Part shown: positions 1 to 5,450 of the stretch, piece by piece
How the letters are laid out: every line of letters begins with the position of its first letter
Position numbering within the stretch: the first letter of the stretch is position 1
Position numbers and translations under genes: made by a program
NCBI GenBank assembly: GCA_002422345.1
Contig: DIUL01000155.1
Coordinates: 313-7,829, forward strand
Reading direction: 5' to 3'
Length of the DNA stretch: 7,517 nt
Origin: Acetobacteraceae bacterium UBA6159
GTDB taxonomy: Bacteria; Pseudomonadota; Alphaproteobacteria; Acetobacterales; Acetobacteraceae
Notes under the pieces: generated by a model
What the model saw: the letters and a program-made list of their open reading frames with translations, nothing else
Told to the model about the DNA's origin: nothing
The model's database searches: none

Positions 1-542
1 GCGAAGATGGAGATCAGCGAGCCGCCGAAGCCCAGTGCCACAAGCGATTCCAGCACCTTGCGAAGCTGGTCGTCGGTGATCCCGGCGCCATAGGACGCGC
101 GCAGCACGAAGTAGTAGATCGCCACGCCGAGGAGGCCGAGGCCGACCACGAGCATGCCGGTGATGGCGCCCGCCTTGAAGGCGACGTCAAGCCCGGCCGC
201 CAGTCCCTGGCGCGACGCCTGGGCCGTGCGGACATTCGCGCGGACCGAGACGTTCATGCCGATATAGCCGGCCGCGGCCGACAGGACGGCGCCGATGACG
301 AACCCGATCGCGGTGTGGACGCCAAGGACGATCCCCAGCACGATCAGGATGACGACGCCGACGATGGCGATGGTGGTGTATTGACGATTCAGATAGGCGC
401 TCGCGCCTTCCTGAATGGCGGCGGCGATCTCTTGCATGCGGGCCGAACCGGCGTCCGCCGCAAGGACCTGCCGGCTCGTTATCAGGCCATAGATCAAGGC
501 CAGCACGCCGCCGGCTATGATCAGGATGTGGGCCAGTTGCAT
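1..542 (-). CDS. hppA: Membrane-bound proton-translocating pyrophosphatase, N-terminal part (cut by window edge)
   Basis: This is the first 180 residues of an H+-pumping inorganic pyrophosphatase, an integral membrane enzyme that couples PPi hydrolysis to ion export across the cytoplasmic membrane. Seen: a hydrophobic N-terminal helix (about residues 3-22), the family signature EGASAYLNRQY (45-55), a helix pair at about 55-98, the conserved stretch GYIGMNVSVRANVRTA (92-107), another helix at about 125-147, and GFGGSLISIF at the cut. Family members are usually about 660-720 residues with some 16 helices, so roughly three quarters lies beyond base 1. The catalytic PPi/Mg loops and the residues that decide K+ dependence or Na+ versus H+ specificity are not in view. 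The ATG at 542 is preceded by AGAGGA (552-557) with 9-nt spacing. The gene has its own leader and is separated from the upstream cluster by a probable terminator, so it is likely an independent housekeeping unit. Identity is confident; ion specificity is not. Confidence 0.95.
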   Translation of the reverse strand, partial: MQLAHILIIAGGVLALIYGLITSRQVLAADAGSARMQEIAAAIQEGASAYLNRQYTTIAIVGVVILIVLGIVLGVHTAIGFVIGAVLSAAAGYIGMNVSVRANVRTAQASRQGLAAGLDVAFKAGAITGMLVVGLGLLGVAIYYFVLRASYGAGITDDQLRKVLESLVALGFGGSLISIF

Positions 543-621
543 CCGGGGTTATCCTCTTATCGGTATTCCTGGGTCTCCGCGCGCGTGCGCGCGTCTGCCC
601 CCCTTTGGAGGGTGGTGATCG

Positions 622-650
622 CGTATGCCAGATGCGGGAACCCGTGGCAA
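622..650 (-). promoter_or_regulatory. Candidate promoter for hppA
   Basis: On the minus strand TTGCCA (645-650, five of six matches to TTGACA) is followed after 17 nt by CATACG (622-627, only three of six matches to TATAAT). The predicted start lies about 75 nt upstream of the hppA ATG. A second TTGCCA copy sits 10 bp further upstream (655-660). The -10 box is weak and this is a tentative call based on spacing only. Confidence 0.25.
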
Positions 651-715
651 ATCATGGCAAAGCGGTGTGGTTTGGACCGGTCGCGGGATGCTTTGCCTGT
701 CTCTTGAGAGGAACA

Positions 716-750
716 AGGGGCGGGAAGGGACATGACCCCGACCCGCCCCC
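716..750 (-). terminator. Probable intrinsic terminator of the minus-strand cluster
   Basis: Ten bases past the TGA of the amidohydrolase gene, the minus-strand transcript can form a perfect 8-bp GC stem (GGGGCGGG, plus-strand 742-749, with CCCGCCCC, 717-724). A possible inner GGG/CCC pairing lies at 736-739 with 727-729. The stem is followed by a moderately U-rich stretch, UUGUUCCUCUC. The U tract is imperfect, so termination may be partial. The position, between a gene end and the hppA leader, fits a transcription boundary. Confidence 0.6.
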
Positions 751-759
751 ATCTCACCC

Positions 760-2481
760 TCAGGCCATCGCGTCGCTGCGGACCAGGCCGCCGGGCAGCG
801 CGCCGGTCGCCACGCCGTCGCGGTAGGTCACCTGACCCGCCTTGATCGTCGCGCGATAGCCGCGGGCCTTCTGCATCAGCCGCTTCCCGCCCGCCGGCAG
901 GTCATGGACCATCACCGGACGCTCCAGCGCCAGGTTCGCGAAGTCGATCACGTTGATGTCGGCCTTCTTGCCGACCTCCAGCACACCGCGATCGGTCAGG
1001 CCGGCGAACCGGGCGGGTTCGCGCGTCTGGCGCCGCACCAGGTCGTGCAGTTCCATCTTGTCCGCCCCGCGGTCGCGGCCCCAGTAGCTGAACAGGAAGG
1101 TCGGGAACGACGCGTCGGAGATGAACGCCACATGTGCCCCGCCATCGGACAGGCCGGGCATGACGTGGTCGCGGCCATACATCTCCTTCACCGCTTCCAG
1201 GTCGTAGTTCGCGTAGTTGACCAGGCAGGCGAAGATGAAGCCGCGGCCCTCGTCCTCGATCAGGATGTCATAGGCGACTTCCTGCGGCGTCCGGCCTTCC
1301 CGCGCCGCGATCGCCGCCACCGAGTCTTCCCGCGCCGGGGTGTAGTTCAAGGGATCGGTGAAGCGGAACATGCGTTCGAAGCTGGTGCGGATCAGCAGGG
1401 ACCAGGTGTTGAACTCGGCCGGGTCCTCGGTGACGATCGCGGCCCGGATCGCCGGATCGCGCATCCTGGCCACCCGTTCGGCCACCGGCAGATGGGCGAT
1501 CGAGTGATAGGTGCGGGTCCCGGCAAACGGGTTCTGGCTGCCGGTCAGGCCCAGCAGCGCGCCGATCGGACGCGGCGGGACGACGCAGCGGACGGGCAAC
1601 CCATCCTTGTGCGCTTCGGTCGAAAGCTCCAGCAGGTCCTTCCATGCCGTCGTCCGGTCATGGCGCTGGTTCAGGGAGAACACGAGCGGCCGGCCGCAGG
1701 CTTCCATCACCCGGCGCACCATGGCGAACTCGGTCGCCGGATCGGGGGTGTTCCAGTCCGACGTCATCTCGATGAAGCCCGCGCCCGCGTCCTTGAGGCC
1801 CAGCGCGATGCCCATCAGTTCGGCTTCCTGCGCGCGCACCGTGGGGGTGCAGTCGCCGGCCAGGGTCTTGTGGGAAATGGTGCGGGAGGTCGAGAAGCCG
1901 AAGGCGCCGGCGCGGACAGCCTCGGCCGTGATTTCGCGCATGCGCTGGATGTCTTCCTGGTTCGCGTCTTCCAGGTTCAGCGCGCGGTCGCCCATGACAT
2001 AGACCCGCATCGGGGCGTGCGGCAGCAAAGCGCAGAAGTCGATGTCGTGCTTCTTGCGTTCCAGCGCGGTCAGATATTCGGCGAAGGTTTCCCAATCCCA
2101 GGTGAGGCCTTCATGCAGGCAGGGGCCGGGAATGTCCTCCACCCCTTCCATCAGGGCGATGACCGCTTCCTGGGTGTTCGGGCGGACGGGCGCGAAGCCG
2201 ACGCCGCAATTGCCCATGACCACGGTGGTGACGCCGTGCCACGACGAGGGGGCAAGCTGGGTGTCCCACGCGGCCTGGCCGTCATAATGGGTGTGGATGT
2301 CGACGAAGCCGGGCGTCACGGCCAGGCCCTTGGCGTCGATTTCCTCGGCGCCCGATCCATCGACCTTGCCAACCGCGGCGATCCGGCCGTCCTTGACCGC
2401 GATGTCACCGGTGAAGGGCGCGCCGCCGTTGCCGTCCATCACTGTCCCGCCACGAATGACGAGATCATATTCTTTTGCCAT
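760..2481 (-). CDS. D-aminoacylase-like amidohydrolase (N-acyl-D-amino-acid deacylase superfamily)
   Basis: This is a 573-residue cytoplasmic metal-dependent hydrolase of the amidohydrolase superfamily, closest in layout to N-acyl-D-amino-acid deacylases (COG3653-type). Seen: the N-terminal beta-sandwich opening YDLVIRGGTVMDG (5-17), TPGFVDIHTHYDGQ (56-69) with metal-ligand-type His63 and His65, GNCG (90-93) with Cys92 matching the zinc cysteine of D-aminoacylase, GLSDGGAH (443-450) with Asp446 matching the catalytic Asp, and a C-terminal return strand (GKKADINVIDF, 504-514). The stretches where D-aminoacylase has its two further zinc histidines read MTSD (239-242) and VFSLNQ (267-272), with no His, so the substrate may differ. 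The reading frame stays open to 2598, but ATG 2481 is chosen because family homology starts there and GGGAG/AGGA lies just upstream. It is the last gene of the minus cluster, 246 nt after the crotonase gene. Fold is sure; the reaction is only a guess (C-N hydrolysis of an acylated amino acid or cyclic amide). Confidence 0.88.
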   Translation of the reverse strand: MAKEYDLVIRGGTVMDGNGGAPFTGDIAVKDGRIAAVGKVDGSGAEEIDAKGLAVTPGFVDIHTHYDGQAAWDTQLAPSSWHGVTTVVMGNCGVGFAPVRPNTQEAVIALMEGVEDIPGPCLHEGLTWDWETFAEYLTALERKKHDIDFCALLPHAPMRVYVMGDRALNLEDANQEDIQRMREITAEAVRAGAFGFSTSRTISHKTLAGDCTPTVRAQEAELMGIALGLKDAGAGFIEMTSDWNTPDPATEFAMVRRVMEACGRPLVFSLNQRHDRTTAWKDLLELSTEAHKDGLPVRCVVPPRPIGALLGLTGSQNPFAGTRTYHSIAHLPVAERVARMRDPAIRAAIVTEDPAEFNTWSLLIRTSFERMFRFTDPLNYTPAREDSVAAIAAREGRTPQEVAYDILIEDEGRGFIFACLVNYANYDLEAVKEMYGRDHVMPGLSDGGAHVAFISDASFPTFLFSYWGRDRGADKMELHDLVRRQTREPARFAGLTDRGVLEVGKKADINVIDFANLALERPVMVHDLPAGGKRLMQKARGYRATIKAGQVTYRDGVATGALPGGLVRSDAMA

Positions 2482-2490
2482 CTGTCCTGG

Positions 2491-2511
2491 CTCCCACTTT
2501 TGTGGCGGGAG
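2491..2511 (-). promoter_or_regulatory. Possible hairpin over the ribosome-binding site of the amidohydrolase gene
   Basis: In the minus-strand mRNA CUCCC-(GC)-CAC (from 2511 to 2502) can pair with GUGGGAG (2497-2491) around an AAAA loop, with a two-base bulge. The 3' arm contains GGGAG, which is one of two possible Shine-Dalgarno sequences. The other (AGGA, 3 nt before ATG 2481) would stay free but is placed very close. Pairing is seen directly; any effect on translation is inference. Confidence 0.25.
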
Positions 2512-2604
2512 TGTCGGGCGTCGGGGCTCGGCTGGCAAGTCCGCGCCTTGTTTGGTTCTGGGTGGTCGGGTGGAAGACCTTGTTACAGCACCGGCCAATC
2601 CGCA

Positions 2605-2685
2605 CCGTCATCCCCGGCCTTGTGCCGGGGACCAATCGCGGCAGGGTGCGGGTGATGGTCCCCGGCACAAGGCCGGGGATGACGG
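2605..2685. repeat. Large inverted repeat made of two head-to-head GTCATCCCCGGC-type elements
   Basis: Two perfect 30-nt arms (2605-2634 and 2656-2685) are reverse complements of each other, separated by 21 nt. Each arm is itself a small hairpin: TCCCCGGC, loop CTTGT, GCCGGGGA. From memory, short elements beginning GTCATCCC(C)GG are widespread intergenic repeats in alphaproteobacteria, so this resembles a REP/BIME pair. It lies between the stop of the crotonase gene (2728) and the start of the amidohydrolase gene (2481), in the transcribed part of the minus cluster. There it could slow decay or reduce transcription. There is no U tract on the minus-strand side, so it is not a standard terminator. 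Confidence 0.85.
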
Positions 2686-2727
2686 CTTTTAAGGGGACGG
2701 CCGACGGCGCCGTTTGCCCTTTATCCG

Positions 2728-3453
2728 TTACTTCGGGAACTTCCCCATCATCACCGAAACGTCTCGCGCCATGTCGAGGCCCTGTTCCATCGTCATGTTC
2801 GTCGCGCGGATGAAGGTGCGCTTGGTCTGCCACAGATACTCAGGCTGCCAGCTTGCGAGTTTCTCGGCCATCGCCATCGCCTCATCCATCAGCTTGTCGT
2901 CCGGCACCACCCGGTTGACCAGGCCGAGTTCATAGGCCCGCGCCGGCAGCATGTTGTCGCACATCGTCAGGAACTCAAACGCAACCTTGCGCCCCATCAG
3001 ATGCACGGCCTGCGCGGTCACGGTCGTCGCGGTCAGGCCGGCCTTCAGCTCCGGATAGCCGAACCGCGCGCTTTCTGCGGCAACCGTCAGGTCGGACCCA
3101 AACGCGAGACCCGCGCCCGCGCCCAGCGCATAGCCATGCACAGCCGCGATGATCGGCTTTTCGCACCGGCCCAGCGCCTTCGTCAGCGTGATCCCGTGCT
3201 CCCCGTGCTTGATCAGGTTCGGCCGGTTCTCCGCCGTCAACGGCCTCGGCGTCGAAGTATCCGCCCCCGCACTGAACGCTCGGCCGTTCCCCCGCAGGAT
3301 CACAACGGTGCAACTGTCGTCATGATGCGCGGCATTCAACGCCTGCGTCAGCGAAACGACCAGGTCGTGGTTGAGCGCGTTCAGCTTGGTCGGCCGGTTC
3401 AAGGTCAGCACGCGGATCGGGCCGCGGTCTTCCGTCAGCAATACGTCGTCCAT
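2728..3453 (-). CDS. Enoyl-CoA hydratase/isomerase (crotonase) family protein
   Basis: This 241-residue crotonase-fold protein is of near-standard length and should act on an acyl-CoA thioester in the cytoplasm. Seen: the N-terminal strand pair RVLTLNRPTKLNAL (14-27), the oxyanion-hole segment AFSAGAD (59-65), the second segment AVHGYALGAGAGLAFGSD (104-121), FGYPELKAGL (131-140) and the C-terminal helices. Compared with rat mitochondrial enoyl-CoA hydratase, the second catalytic acid (Glu164) is kept as Glu135, but the first (Glu144) is Gly115. That pattern is known among isomerases and other crotonase members, so hydration should not be assumed. ATG 3453 follows AGGA (3462-3465) with 8-nt spacing and begins 20 nt after the stop of the binding-protein gene, so the two are probably cotranscribed. 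Family assignment is firm; the reaction is open (isomerase, hydratase with altered chemistry, or hydrolase). Confidence 0.92.
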   Translation of the reverse strand: MDDVLLTEDRGPIRVLTLNRPTKLNALNHDLVVSLTQALNAAHHDDSCTVVILRGNGRAFSAGADTSTPRPLTAENRPNLIKHGEHGITLTKALGRCEKPIIAAVHGYALGAGAGLAFGSDLTVAAESARFGYPELKAGLTATTVTAQAVHLMGRKVAFEFLTMCDNMLPARAYELGLVNRVVPDDKLMDEAMAMAEKLASWQPEYLWQTKRTFIRATNMTMEQGLDMARDVSVMMGKFPK

Positions 3454-3473
3454 GGAATGTTTCCTTTCCGTAT

Positions 3474-4445
3474 TCAGTCAAGTTGCACGCCGGCGGCCTG
3501 CACAATCGGTCCCCATTTCGCCAGATCGGCCTTGAGGAACGTGCCAAGCGTCGCGGCGGTGGAATCGGTGGCGGGATCGACGCCGACATCGCGCATCCGC
3601 TGGGCGACAACCGGGTCCTTCAACGCCGTCGTCAGCGCGGCGTTCAGTTGCGCGATGATCGGGGCAGGCGTCTTCGCCGGGGCGAACAGGCCGAACCAGG
3701 CGGAGCACTCAAACCCCTCGAACCCTTCTTCCCGCATCGTCGGCAGATCGGGCAGGGACCGTGTGCGGGTCACCGATCCGGAGGCCAGCGGACGGATCGC
3801 CCCGGCCTCGATCTGCGGCAGGCTGGTGGGCGTGCCCTCGAACACCATCGGGATTTGGCCGGCGACCAGGTCGTTCATCATCTGCCCGCCGCCGCGATAG
3901 GGGACATGGGCGACATCCATGCCACCGACGCGGGTCTTCAAAGCCTCGTTGCACAAATGCCCCATGCTGCCGAGACCCGGAGAGCCATAGCTGAACTTGC
4001 CAGGGCTCGCCTTGATCAGCGCGATCAGTTCCTTGACGTTCTTCGCCGCGACTGACTTGTGGACCGACAGCAGCAGGGGAATGTCGCCGATCAGGCCGAC
4101 CGGTTCGAAATCCTTCACCGGATCATAGCCGATCGTTTTGTACAGCGACGGATTGATCGAGTGGGTGGAAACCGTCGCCAGCCCCAGCGTGTAGCCATCG
4201 GGCGGTGACTTCGCCACGGCTTCACTGCCGAGCTTGCCGCCGGCGCCGGCGCGGTTGTCGACGATGACCTGCTGGCCGAGACTCTCGGTCATGCGCGCGC
4301 CGAGGATGCGGGCGACGATGTCGGACGGGCCGCCGACCGCGAAGGGCACGATCATGCGGATTGGTTTCGACGGAAACTTGTCCTGCGCCAGTGCGGGCAT
4401 GGCGACGGCAACGCCCAGCAGGACCGCGAGAAAGCGTTTCATCAT
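3474..4445 (-). CDS. Bug-family (TctC) tripartite tricarboxylate transporter substrate-binding protein
   Basis: This is a 323-residue periplasmic binding protein of the Bug/TctC family, which captures carboxylates or similar small molecules. Seen: a lysine/arginine start and hydrophobic core (residues 1-19) ending in ALA with likely cleavage after Ala20, then PSKPIRMIVPF (25-35), the ligand-loop motif GGPSD (38-42), VDNRAGAGGKLGSEAVA (62-78), DGYTL (83-87), YGSPGLGSMGHL (153-164), VPYRGGGQ (181-188) and a C-terminal lobe with FGLFAPAKTP (251-260). The frame opens at ATG 4460, but that ATG merges with the SD sequence. ATG 4445 is preferred: it overlaps the TGA of the upstream dehydrogenase (TGATG), has GGGGAG 7 nt upstream, and places the signal peptide correctly. 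ATG 4442 is also possible. No TctA/TctB membrane genes lie in the window, as is common for orphan Bug proteins. The ligand is unknown. Confidence 0.93.
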   Translation of the reverse strand: MMKRFLAVLLGVAVAMPALAQDKFPSKPIRMIVPFAVGGPSDIVARILGARMTESLGQQVIVDNRAGAGGKLGSEAVAKSPPDGYTLGLATVSTHSINPSLYKTIGYDPVKDFEPVGLIGDIPLLLSVHKSVAAKNVKELIALIKASPGKFSYGSPGLGSMGHLCNEALKTRVGGMDVAHVPYRGGGQMMNDLVAGQIPMVFEGTPTSLPQIEAGAIRPLASGSVTRTRSLPDLPTMREEGFEGFECSAWFGLFAPAKTPAPIIAQLNAALTTALKDPVVAQRMRDVGVDPATDSTAATLGTFLKADLAKWGPIVQAAGVQLD

Positions 4446-5350
4446 CACAGCGCTCCCCATCGCGTCTTGGGAATTTCAAACCCGGCGTCACGCTCGATGT
4501 GCTTCACGATCGTGGTCAGGTCGTCCTTCGCCGCGCCCCGGTGCATGGCGTGCTTGAAGACAAGACGCGCGGCCTCACACACCCACATCGGCACGCCGAG
4601 GTCCTCGCCCTGCGCCACGGCCAGGTCGATGTCCTTCATCAGGATGTGCATTTCGGCGCCGAAATTGAATTCCCGGTTCAGTACCGCCAGAGGGAACTTC
4701 GTTTCGGTGGCGCTGTTGCGGCCGCTGCCGGCGTTGATGGCGGAGACCATCACCTCGGGCGACAACCCGCCCTTGGCCCCCATCACGAAGGCCTCGGCCG
4801 TGGCGGCCAAAGCGACGGCGGACAGGATGTTGTTCGTCAGCTTCAGAACCTGCGCCGCGCCCGCCTTGTCGCCGGCCACGGTCACCGTCTTGCCCCATAG
4901 CGCGATCAGTGGCTTCACGGTCTCCACCGTCGCCGGATCGCCGGACACCATGACCGACAGCGTGCCCGCCCGCGCGCCCGGCGGCCCGCCCGAGATCGGG
5001 CAATCCACCACGGTCACACCGCGGGCGTTCATCGCCTGCTCAACCTCCTTTACGAACGGCACGCCGACGGTGCAGGTATTCACCAGCACTTTCATCGCCT
5101 TGCCGTGGATCAGCCCGTCATCGCCAAAGGCCACCGCGCGGAACGCGGCCAAGGTGGGCAGGGAGACAAAAACCGTCTCACACCGGTCCGCCAGATCACG
5201 AGGCGACGTGGCGCGACGCGCCTGGCGGTCCAGCAGCGGGCGCATGGCGGCTTCGTTGATGTCGTAGATCGTCAGCCCGTGCCCGCCATCCATCAGCTTG
5301 TTGGCCATGGGCTGGCCCATGTTCCCGACACCCAGGAATCCCGCTTCCAT
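4445..5350 (-). CDS. NAD-dependent 3-hydroxyisobutyrate dehydrogenase-family oxidoreductase
   Basis: This 301-residue beta-hydroxyacid dehydrogenase (HIBADH/tartronate-semialdehyde-reductase family, cytoplasmic) interconverts a 3-hydroxy acid and the matching semialdehyde or keto form. Seen: the Rossmann fingerprint GFLGVGNMG (4-12), Asp30 at the end of the second strand (favouring NAD(H) over NADP(H)), the substrate-binding motif DCPISGGPPGARAGTL (116-131), the catalytic-lysine motif with Lys170 and Asn174 in VLKLTNN, and the C-terminal all-helical domain. Length matches the family (about 290-300). ATG 5350 has a strong GGAGGAG (5359-5365) 8 nt upstream. It is the first gene of the minus-strand cluster, facing the plus-strand crotonase gene across 100 nt, and its stop overlaps the binding-protein start. 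Family assignment is firm. Natural substrate is unknown; hydroxyisobutyrate, tartronate semialdehyde and related acids are all possible. Confidence 0.93.
   Translation of the reverse strand: MEAGFLGVGNMGQPMANKLMDGGHGLTIYDINEAAMRPLLDRQARRATSPRDLADRCETVFVSLPTLAAFRAVAFGDDGLIHGKAMKVLVNTCTVGVPFVKEVEQAMNARGVTVVDCPISGGPPGARAGTLSVMVSGDPATVETVKPLIALWGKTVTVAGDKAGAAQVLKLTNNILSAVALAATAEAFVMGAKGGLSPEVMVSAINAGSGRNSATETKFPLAVLNREFNFGAEMHILMKDIDLAVAQGEDLGVPMWVCEAARLVFKHAMHRGAAKDDLTTIVKHIERDAGFEIPKTRWGAL
4453..4458 (-). promoter_or_regulatory. Shine-Dalgarno site that sets the binding-protein start
   Basis: GGGGAG on the minus strand lies inside the last codons of the dehydrogenase gene, 7 nt before ATG 4445 and 10 nt before ATG 4442. 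The alternative ATG at 4460 would overlap it, which argues against the longer reading. With the TGATG overlap it suggests translational coupling. Confidence 0.6.
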
Positions 5351-5374
5351 CTCTTTGTCTCCTCCGTCACGTCG

Positions 5375-5395
5375 GGTGGCTTCCTTGAAGTCACC
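5375..5395. promoter_or_regulatory. Candidate operator: 21-bp dyad in the divergent promoter region
   Basis: GGTGGCTTC (5375-5383) and GAAGTCACC (5387-5395) are reverse complements at 8 of 9 positions around a CTT centre. The dyad sits between the two divergent genes and overlaps the candidate -35 box of the plus-strand promoter, the arrangement expected for a repressor controlling one or both arms. No regulator gene is in the window. Confidence 0.45.
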
Positions 5396-5411
5396 GCGTT
5401 CATCCTATAGT
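5385..5411 (+). promoter_or_regulatory. Candidate promoter for the plus-strand arm
   Basis: TTGAAG (5385-5390) and TATAGT (5406-5411, five of six matches to TATAAT) are separated by 15 nt, slightly short of optimal. The start would fall near 5418, giving a leader of about 33 nt before ATG 5451. The palindromic core CTATAG also gives a TATAGG -10-like box on the minus strand, but I see no good -35 for it there. Confidence 0.4.
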
Positions 5412-5435
5412 GCGGTGGAGAGACGTCGAGACACA

Positions 5436-5441
5436 AGGAGG
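5436..5441 (+). promoter_or_regulatory. Shine-Dalgarno site that sets the plus-strand crotonase start
   Basis: AGGAGG lies 9 nt before ATG 5451. It decides between this start and an in-frame ATG at 5298 that would run through the divergent promoter region and into the dehydrogenase gene on the other strand. Confidence 0.75.
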
Positions 5442-5450
5442 GAACGACCC

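Noticed and set aside
315..707. Plus-strand open frame of 130 codons overlapping the hppA start and leader
   Set aside because: It is antisense to conserved hppA codons in its first half and resembles no family.
2482..2598. 39-residue N-terminal extension of the large amidohydrolase
   Set aside because: The extension is Pro/Arg-rich, precedes the family's usual start, and has no signal-peptide character. The SD-like sequences lie at ATG 2481.
904..2655. Long open frame on the plus strand (583 codons) antisense to the large amidohydrolase
   Set aside because: Its product is Arg/His/Gln/Val/Ala-rich with no recognisable domain, and it mirrors a clearly conserved enzyme on the other strand. 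Long antisense frames are usual in GC-rich DNA.
2605..2690. Inverted repeat plus TTTT as an intrinsic terminator
   Set aside because: The T run (2687-2690) follows the hairpin only on the plus strand, where no upstream gene would use it. The transcribed minus strand has no U tract after the stem.
3001..3900. Plus-strand open frame of 299 codons across the crotonase and binding-protein genes
   Set aside because: It spans two real genes in antisense, has no domain and low-complexity composition, and I noted no supporting evidence for it.
4467..5267. Plus-strand open frame of 266 codons antisense to the dehydrogenase
   Set aside because: The dehydrogenase frame carries all family motifs; this frame is a Ser/Thr/Ala/Pro-rich shadow.
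5298..5450. 51-residue N-terminal extension of the plus-strand crotonase
   Set aside because: It would overlap the dehydrogenase start and the promoter region. ATG 5451 has a strong SD and matches family length.
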